This document shows positions 53,935 to 64,000 of a stretch of 64,000 nucleotides of DNA, one piece after another. The DNA is taken from positions 1,248,501 through 1,312,500 of the forward strand of contig NZ_CP046907.1 of the NCBI RefSeq assembly GCF_014083985.1, read 5' to 3'. The translations under genes were made by a program, and so were the position numbers. Within the stretch, counting starts at the first letter, position 1. Every line of letters starts with the position of its first letter. The notes beneath the pieces were generated by a model. It was not told where the DNA came from. It did not search any database and worked only from the letters and a program-made list of their open reading frames with translations. The DNA comes from Streptomyces sp. SCUT-3. GTDB lineage: Bacteria; Actinomycetota; Actinomycetes; Streptomycetales; Streptomycetaceae.

Positions 53935-54804
53935 CTACGGCAGGCGCAGGGCGGTGCGGGCGCTCAGGTCGACGACCAGATGGCGCACGTCGATCCACGG
54001 CCCGTCCGCCACCCGGGTGAAAAGGCGTACGCACCGGTGCTCGCCGCACTTCGCGGCCGGCCCGGTCACGCCCTCGGGCGCGCGGTAGGTCAGGCCGCGG
54101 GTGTCCAGCTGGGCGGCCCGGGCGAGTGTCCGGCCGGTGGCGGCCCGGTAGTCCTCCTTCAGCCCCGCGCCGAGCGGGCTGTCCAGCAGGACGTCGACGG
54201 CCTCGGCCGCCTCGGCCCGCGAGGGCGGCGGCTGGGCGTTCCCGTTCCTCTCCGAGGCGACGACCTCGTGGTCCGTCAGGTCGACGGTCTTCTTCACCAG
54301 CGTGTCGTCGGAGTAGTCGTAGAAGTAGACCTCGGCGCGGCGGTGGCCGTCCCCTCCGGTGCCCCCGTCCCCGGAGGGCCGGGCGAGGGCGGTGCTGAGG
54401 TACTGGGCGTCCCCGTCCTTCCCGCGGACGTCCTCGGCGGCCGTGCGCAGTCCCCTGTCGCGCGCCAGGGCGAGGTCCCTGGCAGCCTCGATCTCGTCCG
54501 GGGTGAGGGCGTCGCGCCCGGTCCCGGTCTCCGCGGGCGGGGCGGGCTCCTCCACCACGCCGGGCGCGTCGTCCGCTCGGGACGCGCCGTCCGTGCCGGG
54601 CGCGCCGTCCGCGGACGCCGCCCGCCCGGGTCCGTCCGCCCGTCCCGGCCGGTCGGTGCCCGCCGCGCCCGCCGTCCCGTCCTGTCCCGCCGCGTTCAGC
54701 GGCACGGTCACCGCCAGCATCGCGGCGGTGCAGGTGACCGCCAGTCCCGCCCCGATCGCCGCGCGCCGCAGCACCGTGCGGCGGCGTTCCCCCCGTGGTT
54801 CCAC
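53935..54804 (-). CDS. Membrane-anchored protein resembling amine-oxidase N2/N3 domains
   Basis: 289 residues from GTG 54804 (GGGGGA upstream); a longer start at GTG 54939 has a weaker site. Residues 12-36 are one membrane segment after RRRTVLRRAA. A disordered Gly/Ala/Asp linker follows to about 95. Residues 98-225 show the amine-oxidase N2 pattern: LTPDEIEAARDLAL, AEVYFYDYSDDTLVKKTVDLTDHEVVAS, then QPPPSRAEAAEAVDVLLDSPLG. Residues 235-289 resemble the end of N3 (RCVRLFTRVADGPWIDVRHLVVDLSARTALRL). The catalytic domain is encoded by the next gene, 241 bases downstream. Confidence 0.65.
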   Translation of the reverse strand: MEPRGERRRTVLRRAAIGAGLAVTCTAAMLAVTVPLNAAGQDGTAGAAGTDRPGRADGPGRAASADGAPGTDGASRADDAPGVVEEPAPPAETGTGRDALTPDEIEAARDLALARDRGLRTAAEDVRGKDGDAQYLSTALARPSGDGGTGGDGHRRAEVYFYDYSDDTLVKKTVDLTDHEVVASERNGNAQPPPSRAEAAEAVDVLLDSPLGAGLKEDYRAATGRTLARAAQLDTRGLTYRAPEGVTGPAAKCGEHRCVRLFTRVADGPWIDVRHLVVDLSARTALRLP

Positions 54805-55085
54805 TGCTTCCCCCGTGTCCGTCGTACGTCCGGCAGGGCCGGCCCTCTCCGGGCCCGTCTCCCCTGCCCTCCTTGGGGACGCGGCCGGGCCCGGGAGGGT
54901 TGCACGGGGCGGGCGGGGCGGGCGGGTCGCGTGGGGCACGAGAGGGGCTCACGGGGGCGCGCGGCGCGACACCGATGACGGAAGACGGGCGAAAAGCGCA
55001 CGGATCGCCCCGGGCTGGGCGAGGATTTTCCCGGAACCGGTGGCCGACAGGAGCACCGGCACCGGATGACGGGAAGAGACACAGC

Positions 55086-57224
<2,139 letters not shown>

Positions 57225-57400
57225 CGCCCGCGGGCACGGCGGGGGGCGGCGGGCGGCGGGTACGGGCACGGGGGTGCGGGCGCGCCGGTGCCCGCGCCCG
57301 GCGCGTCCCGGTCCGGGCGCGCCCCCGTTCGGCCGGAAAGCGCCCCCCGGCCCGGGCCCCCGGGTGGTGAGCGGCCCGGCCACGGGGTAGTCAGAGCTTC

Positions 57401-59965
57401 ATGACGCCGACGCCCGAGCAGCACCGGCCCGAGCAGCACCGGCCCGAACCGGCCCCCGCCGGAACGGCTCCCGCAGCCCCGGCGGTGCCCACCGCGACGT
57501 ACCGGCTGCAGCTCCAGCCGGACTTCCCCCTGTCCGCGGCCGAGGCCGCCGTCCCCCGTCTGGCCGCACTGGGCGTCTCGCACCTGCACCTGTCCCCGGT
57601 GCTCCAGGCCTGTCCCGGCTCCACCCACGGCTACGACGTGGTCGACCACACCCGGATCGGCGAGGAGATCGGCGGCGAGGACGCCCTGCGCTCCCTGGCC
57701 CGCACCGCCCGCGCGCACGGCATGGGGCTGGTCGTGGACATCGTGCCCAACCACATGGCCGTCCCCGTCCCCGAGCACCTGAGCGAACCGCTGTGGGAGG
57801 TGCTGCGCGACGGCCCCGGATCCCGCTTCGCCGACTGGTTCGACATCGACTGGGCGGTGCAGGAGGGCCGGCTGCTGCTGCCCGTCCTAGGCGGCCGGCT
57901 GGGCCCCGAGCTCGGCGCCCTGGAGACCGGCACCGCCACCGTCCGGGGCCGGGAGGAGAGGGTGCTGCGCTACCACGACCACGTCTTCCCGCTGCGGCCC
58001 GGCACCGAGGACCTGCCCCTGCCCGGGCTGCTGGAGCACCAGTGGTACCGCCTGGCCTGGTGGCGGCTGGCCCGCACCGAGCTCAACCACCGCCGCTTCT
58101 TCACCATCTCCGACCTCATCGGGGTGCGCGTGGAGGACGAGGCGGTCTTCGCCGCCACCCACGGCAAGCTCCTGGAACTCGTCCGCGACGGGGTCGTGGA
58201 CGGCCTGCGCGTGGACCACCCCGACGGCCTCGCCGACCCCCGCGGCTACCTGCGCCGCCTGCACGCGGCCACCGGCGGGCGGTGGACCGTGGTGGAGAAG
58301 ATCCTCGGCCCCGGCGAACCCCTGCCCGCCGACTGGCCCTGCGCGGGCACCACCGGCTACGACGCGCTCAAGCACGTCGACGGCCTGTTCGTCGACCCGG
58401 CGGGCGCCGCCCGCCTGGCCGAGGTGTGGACCGACTTCGCCCGCCTCCCCGCCACCCTGGGCGGCAACTGGGCAGCCACCGTCGCCCGCGCCACCGGGGA
58501 GGTCGTCACCGAGGACCTGGCGACCGAGGTCGCCCGCCTGGTCCGCGCCGCCGACCGCGTCTGCTCGAAGGACCCGCAGCTGGCGGACCACGCCCCGTGG
58601 GCGCTGCGCACCGCCGTGCGGGGGCTGCTGGCGGGCATCCCCGTCTACCGCCCCTACGTCGTCCCCGGCGAGCCCGCCCCCGAACGCGACGCCGCCCTGC
58701 TGGAGGCCGCCGCAGGGCCCGCCCGCGCGGCCTTCGCCGTCCCCGAGGAGGCGCACGCGGTCGACGTCGTGCGCGACCTGGCGCTCGGGCGGCTCGGCCG
58801 CGGCCCCGACCACGACGACTTCGCCGTCCGCTTCGCCCAGGTCTCCTCCGCGCTGCGCGCCAAGGCGGTCGAGGACACCGCCTTCTACCGCTGGCACCCG
58901 CTGCTGGGCGTGAACGAGGTCGGCGGCGACCCGGCGCGCCCCGGCACCTCCCCGGAGGACTTCCACGCCTTCGCCGCCCGCATCCAGCGCGACTGGCCGG
59001 CCACCGCCACGGTGCTGTCCACCCACGACACCAAGCGCAGCGCGGACGTGCGCGCCCGGCTGGCCGTGCTGTCCGAGGTGCCCGAACTGTGGCGCGAGTG
59101 GCTGGAGAAGGAGTCCGCGGCCGACGGGCGCGGCAGGCCCGCCGCCCCGGACCGCCAGGTGGAGTACCTGGTGCGGCAGACCGCGGTCGGCCTGGGGCAC
59201 TGCGAAGCGGAACGGCTGGTGCCCGCCGTGCTGAAGTCGGTGCGCGAGGCCCGACTGCGCACCGGCTGGACCACCCCGGACCCCGACTACGAGGCCGCCG
59301 TGGAGGCGTTCGTGCGCGGCCTGTGCGAGGACGAGGAGCAGGTGGCCGCCCTGGCCTCGTTCACCGCCGTCCTGGAACCGTACGCGCACGCCAACTCCCT
59401 CGGCGCCGCCCTGGTCCACCTGACGATGCCCGGCGTCCCCGACCTCTACCAGGGCTCCGAGCGGGAGCTGCTCACCCTCGTGGACCCGGACAACCGCCGC
59501 CCGGTGGACTTCCCCCGTCCGTTCGACGCCGACGGGTTCGAACGCTCCCTGTCCCTGGGCCGGGGGCCCACCGGGAACCTGTCCGACCGCAAGCTGCGGC
59601 TGACCGCCACCGCCCTGCGGCTGCGCCGCGAGCACCCCGAGTGGTTCGGCGCCGGAGGCGGCTACGCCCCGCTGCACGCCCGCGGCCCGGCCGCCGAGCA
59701 CCTGCTCGCCTTCCTCCGAGGCGGCGGGGACGGCGGGGACGGGACGGGCGGCGGGAACGGGACGGCCGGCGGGGCGATCACCGCCGTCGTCCGGCTCTCA
59801 CGCGACCTCGCGCAGTCCGGCGGCTGGCACGACACCGTCCTGGACCTGCCCGGGGGCCCCTGGACCGACCTGATCACCGGCGCCGTCCACCCCGCCGGCC
59901 CCAACCGCGCCTCGGCCCTCTTCGCCGGCGGCCCCGCCGTCCTCCTCGTGCCCACACCCCGCTGA
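57401..59965 (+). CDS. treY: Maltooligosyl trehalose synthase
   Basis: 854 residues from ATG 57401. Converts the reducing-end alpha-1,4 bond of maltodextrins to the alpha,alpha-1,1 bond of trehalose; TreZ then releases trehalose. GH13 blocks: TYRLQLQPDFPLSAAEAAVPRLAALGVSHLHLSPVLQACPGSTHGYDVVDH, LVVDIVPNHM, DGLRVDHPDGLADP, WTVVEKILGPGEPLP and STHDTKRSADVRARL. The treZ gene is not in the window. A Gly-rich insert lies near 780. Confidence 0.96.
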   Translation: MTPTPEQHRPEQHRPEPAPAGTAPAAPAVPTATYRLQLQPDFPLSAAEAAVPRLAALGVSHLHLSPVLQACPGSTHGYDVVDHTRIGEEIGGEDALRSLARTARAHGMGLVVDIVPNHMAVPVPEHLSEPLWEVLRDGPGSRFADWFDIDWAVQEGRLLLPVLGGRLGPELGALETGTATVRGREERVLRYHDHVFPLRPGTEDLPLPGLLEHQWYRLAWWRLARTELNHRRFFTISDLIGVRVEDEAVFAATHGKLLELVRDGVVDGLRVDHPDGLADPRGYLRRLHAATGGRWTVVEKILGPGEPLPADWPCAGTTGYDALKHVDGLFVDPAGAARLAEVWTDFARLPATLGGNWAATVARATGEVVTEDLATEVARLVRAADRVCSKDPQLADHAPWALRTAVRGLLAGIPVYRPYVVPGEPAPERDAALLEAAAGPARAAFAVPEEAHAVDVVRDLALGRLGRGPDHDDFAVRFAQVSSALRAKAVEDTAFYRWHPLLGVNEVGGDPARPGTSPEDFHAFAARIQRDWPATATVLSTHDTKRSADVRARLAVLSEVPELWREWLEKESAADGRGRPAAPDRQVEYLVRQTAVGLGHCEAERLVPAVLKSVREARLRTGWTTPDPDYEAAVEAFVRGLCEDEEQVAALASFTAVLEPYAHANSLGAALVHLTMPGVPDLYQGSERELLTLVDPDNRRPVDFPRPFDADGFERSLSLGRGPTGNLSDRKLRLTATALRLRREHPEWFGAGGGYAPLHARGPAAEHLLAFLRGGGDGGDGTGGGNGTAGGAITAVVRLSRDLAQSGGWHDTVLDLPGGPWTDLITGAVHPAGPNRASALFAGGPAVLLVPTPR

Positions 59966-60008
59966 GCCCCGCCCCCTGGCTACGCCGCCCCACCCCGCCA
60001 CCCGGCGA

Positions 60009-60036
60009 CGCCGTTCCGGGACCGCCCGGAACGGCG
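60009..60036 (+). terminator. Terminator of treY
   Basis: Perfect 12-bp stem CGCCGTTCCGGG / CCCGGAACGGCG with loop ACCG, 43 bases past the treY stop. TACCCT (60038-60043) right after it may be the -10 of the kinase gene. Confidence 0.65.
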
Positions 60037-60097
60037 CTACCCTGCTCCCGTCGCGCTGCAGTGGGGCAGCGGGCGCTGTGCGTCGTCGGGGGGTGGC

Positions 60098-61921
60098 GTG
60101 GCCGGGTCAGGTGTTCGGCCGACCGAGGCGGGGGACCCGCAGTCGTTCGGCCCTTATCGCGTGCTCGGGCGCCTCGGCTCCGGGGCCATGGGACGGGTGT
60201 ACCTGGCGTCCTCGCCCGGCGGCCGGCTGGTCGCGGTGAAGACGCTGCTGGCCGAGGCGGCGGTCGGCGACGCCGACCGGGAGCGGTTCGCCCGCGAGGT
60301 GAAGCTCGCCCGCCGGGTCAAGGGCATCCACACCGTGGACGTGGTCGCCGCAGACGTCGAGGCGCGGCCGCCGTGGATGGCCACCGAGTACGTTCCCGCC
60401 CCCTCGCTCGCCGAACTGGTGCAGCAGGCCGGCACGCTGCCCGTCGGCGCCGTCGAGCGGGTGGCCGCCGGCGCGGCGGAGGCGCTGCTCTGCCTGCACC
60501 GGGCAGAGGTCGTCCACCGGGACGTCAAGCCGTCCAACATCCTGCTGCCGCCGGACGGCCCGCGCCTGATCGACTTCGGCATCTCCCACGCGGCCGACAC
60601 CACGCGGACCATGCTCACCCTGGGCACCATCGCCTTCACCTCGCCCGAGCAGGCGAGCGGCGAGCCGAGCACCACGGCCTCGGACGTCTACTCGCTGGGC
60701 GCCACACTGTTCCACCTCGCGGTCGGCCGACCGCCCTACACCGAGGTGGGCGACACGCTGCGGCTGCTGTCGCAGGTCTCGCGGGGACAGGTGGACCTGT
60801 CCGGCCTGCCGCCCGAACTGGAACCGCTGATCCTCCCGTGCCTGAGGACGGACCCGGAGGAACGCCCGGAGCCCGCGCGGATCGTCGGGCAGCTCGCCGA
60901 CGCCCTCGCGGACGGGCCGGCGCCACCGGGCGGCACGGGCTGGCTGCCCCCGGCGTGGGCCCGGCTCGTCGACGAGTACGGGCGCCGCGGGCAGGAGCTG
61001 CAAAGGGGCGCGGCCCGGGCGCCGTCACCGGACGCACCGACCGAGAACCTCAGGAACCGCGGGGCCTCCGGCTCCCCCACGCGCCCCTACACCCGCCTCC
61101 ACGACCACCCGCGCCCGGACGGGGGCCGTCCGCGTCCGCAGGGGGTTCGGCCACGCCCCGAGAGGGTGCGTCCGAGCACCGGGACCGGCTCCCCGGCAGG
61201 GGCCGTCCCCGCGGCCGCCGCGGAGACCCGGAGGACCGAGAAGGCGCAGAAGGGCTGGGGAGGCGTGTTCCTCCTCGTCGCGGCCGTCTGGTTCTTCGCC
61301 CTCTACCAGCAGAACCAGGACGACGGCACGTCAGCGGGGGCGACGAGCACGGGCTCGAGTGCGGGTTCGAGCTCGGGCGCGGGCTCGCAGGGGTACTACA
61401 CGCCGCCGCCCTCGCCCACCCCCGAGCCGGAGGACCTCGCCTTCCGGGCGGTGAGCCCCGGCGACTGCCTCGACGCCTACCGGGAGGGCGAGGACTGGAA
61501 CACCGACGTGCCCCGGACCGTCGACTGCGACGCGGCCAGCGCCTACTTCTGGGTGTCCGACACCTCGGACTCCTTCGGTTCGGACTGCCCGACGGGTGCG
61601 GGGCGCAGCTACTGGTCCCACGTGGGGACCACCGGCAGCACCACGCTGTGCGTGCAACGCCAGTTCCGCGAGGGCCAGTGCTTCGTGGCGAAGCAGTCGG
61701 ACAAGGGCGCCGTCCAGGACGGGCTGCTCACGAACGTGTGGAACTGCGACGCGGACACCGTCCCGTCGGGCTACAACCAGATACTCCGGATCACCGGCTA
61801 CTACAAGGCGCCGAAGACGATCCCGCGCGGGTTCTGCTCCGAGGACCAGTACGACCGGACCTCCTACTGGACCTGGGAGGTCGACGACGGCAAGTCCGTC
61901 CTGTGCACCACGGTCGCCTGA
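60098..61921 (+). CDS. Membrane Ser/Thr protein kinase with Cys-rich extracellular domain
   Basis: 607 residues from GTG 60098 (GGGGGG upstream). Eukaryotic-type kinase domain about 20-275: glycine loop GRLGSGAMG, K48, catalytic H140-R-D142-V-K144, D159-F-G161. A Pro/Arg-rich juxtamembrane linker leads to one membrane helix at about 389-404 (VFLLVAAVWFFALY). The outer region begins with a Ser/Gly linker and a PPPSPTPEP run, then a 165-residue domain with about nine cysteines (for example SPGDCLDAY, TVDCDAAS, RGFCSEDQYD) and many Trp and Tyr. No PASTA repeats, so it senses something else than peptidoglycan through PASTA. Confidence 0.93.
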   Translation: MAGSGVRPTEAGDPQSFGPYRVLGRLGSGAMGRVYLASSPGGRLVAVKTLLAEAAVGDADRERFAREVKLARRVKGIHTVDVVAADVEARPPWMATEYVPAPSLAELVQQAGTLPVGAVERVAAGAAEALLCLHRAEVVHRDVKPSNILLPPDGPRLIDFGISHAADTTRTMLTLGTIAFTSPEQASGEPSTTASDVYSLGATLFHLAVGRPPYTEVGDTLRLLSQVSRGQVDLSGLPPELEPLILPCLRTDPEERPEPARIVGQLADALADGPAPPGGTGWLPPAWARLVDEYGRRGQELQRGAARAPSPDAPTENLRNRGASGSPTRPYTRLHDHPRPDGGRPRPQGVRPRPERVRPSTGTGSPAGAVPAAAAETRRTEKAQKGWGGVFLLVAAVWFFALYQQNQDDGTSAGATSTGSSAGSSSGAGSQGYYTPPPSPTPEPEDLAFRAVSPGDCLDAYREGEDWNTDVPRTVDCDAASAYFWVSDTSDSFGSDCPTGAGRSYWSHVGTTGSTTLCVQRQFREGQCFVAKQSDKGAVQDGLLTNVWNCDADTVPSGYNQILRITGYYKAPKTIPRGFCSEDQYDRTSYWTWEVDDGKSVLCTTVA

Positions 61922-62000
61922 CGGGCCCAGGGGCCGTCCGCCCGGGGGCCGCCCGGGCCGGTCGGCGTGCCGCCGCGCATGCCCGTCGCGGCGGCGGGGT

Positions 62001-62024
62001 ACGCCCCCTCCCGTACGGGGGCGT
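62001..62024. promoter_or_regulatory. Inverted repeat upstream of VOC gene
   Basis: ACGCCCCC (62001-62008) and GGGGGCGT (62017-62024) flank TCCCGTAC, 34 bases before the VOC start. It may be an operator or a hairpin after the kinase gene. Confidence 0.35.
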
Positions 62025-62058
62025 CGCGGAAGCGGCCGAGGAGTGAGGGGTTTCGGAA

Positions 62059-62433
62059 GTGATTCGAAAGCTGCAGGCGGTCGCGCTGGACTGCGCCGAC
62101 CCGGTACGGCTTGCGGAGTTCTACGCGGACCTGCTCGGCGGCCGGGTGGTCCCGGACCCGGAGGAACCCGGCTGGATCGAGGTGCACGGGTTCGAGGGGA
62201 CGCCGCTGGCCTGCCAGCGGGTGGACAACTACCGGCCGCCCGAGTGGCCCGGTCAGGAGCACCCGCAGCAGGTCCACCTGGACTTCGACGTGGACGATCT
62301 CGACGGGGAGGAGAAGCGGGCCCTCGCCCTCGGTGCGACCGTACTGGAGCGGACGGACCGGATCCGCCCGGAGGCCAACTGGCGGGTCTACGCGGACCCG
62401 GCCGGCCATCCGTTCTGCCTCTGCCTCCACTGA
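62059..62433 (+). CDS. VOC-family protein
   Basis: 124 residues from GTG 62059. Typical single VOC domain: VIRKLQAVALDCADPVRLAEFYADLLGG at the start, HPQQVHLDFDVDDLDGEEKRALALGATVLE in the centre, and VYADPAGHPFCLCLH at the end. Short beta-alpha-beta repeats provide a metal or ligand pocket (His and Glu positions). Substrate unknown. Convergent with the TetR gene that follows, separated by a strong hairpin. Confidence 0.87.
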   Translation: MIRKLQAVALDCADPVRLAEFYADLLGGRVVPDPEEPGWIEVHGFEGTPLACQRVDNYRPPEWPGQEHPQQVHLDFDVDDLDGEEKRALALGATVLERTDRIRPEANWRVYADPAGHPFCLCLH

Positions 62434-62437
62434 GCCC

Positions 62438-62480
62438 GCCGGGCCGGCCCGCCGGTCCGTCCGCCGCGGGCCGGCCCGGC
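62438..62480. terminator. Bidirectional terminator
   Basis: Perfect 15-bp stem (62438-62452 with 62466-62480) around 13 bases. It lies in the 49-base space between the VOC gene end and the TetR gene end. Confidence 0.7.
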
Positions 62481-62482
62481 CC

Positions 62483-63100
62483 CTACGACGGCACGGCCGG
62501 CCCCTTGCGGGGCCGGTCGCCCGCCGCGGACCCGCAGAGCCCGTCCACGTGCGCGTCGAGGATCCGCCGGGCCTCGTCCTGGCCGAGCTGCCCGAGGAGC
62601 ACCTGGACGGTGAGGCCGTCGGCGAGGGCGAGCAGCGTGCGCGCCTCCAGTTCGGCGTCCACGGCAGTACCGGCCGCTTCCCGGACCAGGCCGGCGAGCA
62701 GTCCCTGCACCGCCGGGTAGCCGTCCCGGAGGATCCCCGCCATCGCGGGGGTGACGGCGGCGCGGGCGACGAACGCCAGCCAGACCTGCGCCTCCGGGCG
62801 CCGCTCGGCGCCGAGCAGGGCGAGGTCCCCGGCCACGCGGGCCAGGGCGGGGGCGGGCGGTGACGGTTCGTCGGCGGCCGCGCGCACCCTGGCGGCGAAC
62901 GCCTCGCTGACGTGCGCCAGGGCGAGGGCGAGCATCTCGTCCTTGGTGCGGAAGCTGCGCTGGACGGCCCCCATGGACATCCCGGCCTGCCGGGCGACGT
63001 CGCGCAGGGTGACTCCCTCCAGCCCGTGCTCGTCGGCCAGCGCGTACACCGCCTCGATCACCCGGCGCCGTCGCCGTTCGTGGTCCACCTGCTTGGGCAT
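62483..63100 (-). CDS. TetR-family regulator of the adjacent amidase
   Basis: 205 residues from ATG 63100. N-terminal DNA-binding domain MPKQVDHERRRRRVIEAVYALADEHGLEGVTLRDVARQAGMSMGAVQRSFRTKDEMLALAL is a textbook TetR helix-turn-helix. The C-terminal part (LLGQLGQDEARRILDAHVDGL) is of the BetI/AcrR-like C-terminal type. Two copies of a perfect dyad separate it from the divergent amidase gene; autoregulation and amidase control are likely. Confidence 0.9.
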   Translation of the reverse strand: MPKQVDHERRRRRVIEAVYALADEHGLEGVTLRDVARQAGMSMGAVQRSFRTKDEMLALALAHVSEAFAARVRAAADEPSPPAPALARVAGDLALLGAERRPEAQVWLAFVARAAVTPAMAGILRDGYPAVQGLLAGLVREAAGTAVDAELEARTLLALADGLTVQVLLGQLGQDEARRILDAHVDGLCGSAAGDRPRKGPAVPS

Positions 63101-63138
63101 GCCGCACCCACCGCCCGCCGTTCCGGTCCCATGCTTTT

Positions 63139-63156
63139 CCGATGCAAATGCATCGG
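63139..63156. promoter_or_regulatory. TetR-type operator 1
   Basis: CCGATGCA-AA-TGCATCGG is a perfect 8-bp-arm dyad. Its arms are identical to those of operator 2, 33 bases away centre to centre, about three helical turns. Confidence 0.78.
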
Positions 63157-63171
63157 ATGCCAGTGTACGAT

Positions 63172-63189
63172 CCGATGCACTTGCATCGG
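63172..63189. promoter_or_regulatory. TetR-type operator 2
   Basis: CCGATGCA-CT-TGCATCGG, same arms as operator 1. It lies 21 bases before the amidase GTG. TACGAT (63166-63171, plus) and TACACT (63167-63162, minus) between the two operators are possible divergent -10 elements. Confidence 0.78.
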
Positions 63190-63210
63190 AAAACGGAGGG
63201 CCGCGTCGCC

Positions 63211-64000
63211 GTGGAAACCGAACTCTGGAAGTGGACCGCCGCGGAGCTGGCCGCCGCGGTCGCCGGCGGAGAGGTCCGGGCCGCGGAGGTCGTCGAGAGC
63301 CACCTCGCCCGGATCGCCGAGGTCAACCCGGTGGTCAACGCCGTGACGCAGACGCTCGCCGACGTCGCGCGCCGCGACGCCGAGGACCTCGACCGGCGGC
63401 GCGCGACCGGCGAGCGGCCGGGCCCGCTGGCCGGCGTGCCGTTCACAGTGAAGGAGAACATCTGCATCGGCGGGGTGCCGACCACGCACGGCCTGGCGCA
63501 CTTCCGGGGGATGCGGGCCGGGGAGGACGCCCCGCCGGTGGCCCGGCTGCGGGCTGCGGGCGCGATCCCCGTCGGGCACAGCAACATGCCGGACCTGACC
63601 GTGGGCGGGATGCACCCGCGCAGCGAACTGTTCGGGGAGACGCGCAACCCGTGGCACCCCGGCCGCACCCCCGGCGGCAGCAGCGGCGGCGACGGGGCCG
63701 CCGTGGCCTCCGGCATGGCGCCGCTGGGACTGGGCAACGACTCGGGCGGCTCGATCCGCATCCCGGCCGCCTTCTGCGGTACGGCCGGGCTGAAACCCAC
63801 GTACGGCCGCTTCCCCTCCGACCACCGCATCGGCCCGGACGACCCGACCCTGGCCTCCCAGCTCGTGCCGGTGGACGGCCCCCTCGCCCGCACGGTCGGC
63901 GACCTGCGCCTGGCCTACGAGGCACTGGCCGGAACGGACCCGCGCGACCCGCGCGCCGTCCCCGTGCCGCTGTACGGGCCGGACGCCGGGACGCGGCCGA
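63211..64000 (+). CDS. Amidase (amidase-signature family), 3' end cut by window
   Basis: At least 263 residues from GTG 63211 with GGAGG eleven bases upstream; it runs off the window. The Ser-cisSer-Lys triad is visible: K81 (FTVKEN), S157/S158 (PGGSSGG) and nucleophile S181 in GNDSGGSIRIPAAFCG. The family hydrolyses amide bonds of varied substrates. Controlled by the divergent TetR regulator through twin operators. Substrate unknown. Confidence 0.93.
   Translation, partial: METELWKWTAAELAAAVAGGEVRAAEVVESHLARIAEVNPVVNAVTQTLADVARRDAEDLDRRRATGERPGPLAGVPFTVKENICIGGVPTTHGLAHFRGMRAGEDAPPVARLRAAGAIPVGHSNMPDLTVGGMHPRSELFGETRNPWHPGRTPGGSSGGDGAAVASGMAPLGLGNDSGGSIRIPAAFCGTAGLKPTYGRFPSDHRIGPDDPTLASQLVPVDGPLARTVGDLRLAYEALAGTDPRDPRAVPVPLYGPDAGTRP

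Overview
The window reads as chromosomal DNA of a Streptomyces or a close relative. GC is very high (about 75%), GTG and TTG starts are common, and many genes overlap by ATGA or GTGA. Several families are typical of streptomycetes: a SAV2148-type HEPN protein, a DUF2637 membrane protein, single-domain HATPase regulators and a CtpI-type P-type ATPase. The sulfur operon has the streptomycete gene order. No rRNA, tRNA, integrase, transposase or CRISPR array was recognised.

Layout. 1-5.4 kb: a truncated FAD monooxygenase and two acyl-CoA synthetases on the minus strand, divergent from a GAF-LuxR regulator. 6.5-10 kb: a divergent TetR regulator and an alkane-hydroxylase operon (AlkB, two rubredoxins, rubredoxin reductase). 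10-16.7 kb: GNAT and VOC enzymes, an XRE regulator, an XdhC-like protein and hypotheticals. 16.8-21.5 kb: a giant P-type ATPase. 21.6-28.8 kb: a 41-residue peptide, an iron-box-controlled FhuF-like reductase, DUF2637, HATPase, a secreted CDP-diacylglycerol diphosphatase, a PP2C-like protein, an alkyltransferase and a small membrane protein. 28.9-35.6 kb: RsgA with a possible upstream leader peptide, a BrkB-type membrane protein divergent from an AidB-like acyl-CoA dehydrogenase, a GAF regulator and a GNAT.

35.6-45.5 kb is a complete assimilatory sulfate operon. It runs leader peptide, siroheme sulfite reductase, zinc-ribbon protein, CysH, CysC, CysD, CysN, a sulfonate-type ABC importer (binding protein, ATPase, permease) and a CbiX-type sirohydrochlorin chelatase that can supply siroheme to the reductase. 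45.6-54.9 kb holds a Tat-exported PhoX-like phosphatase, a CDP-alcohol phosphatidyltransferase, an APH-like kinase, the HEPN protein and a copper amine oxidase that appears split into two genes. 55-60 kb carries glycogen debranching enzyme GlgX and trehalose-forming TreY. 60-64 kb has a membrane Ser/Thr kinase, a VOC protein, and a TetR regulator divergent from a truncated amidase, with two identical-arm operators between them.

The most unusual items are the split copper amine oxidase (catalytic domain alone, with an N2/N3-like membrane-anchored partner gene), the AlkB operon with its operator-promoter overlap, a divergent promoter in which two genes appear to share one -10 element, the sulfur leader peptide and other very small ORFs, and a CDP-diacylglycerol diphosphatase that looks foreign to this kind of genome.
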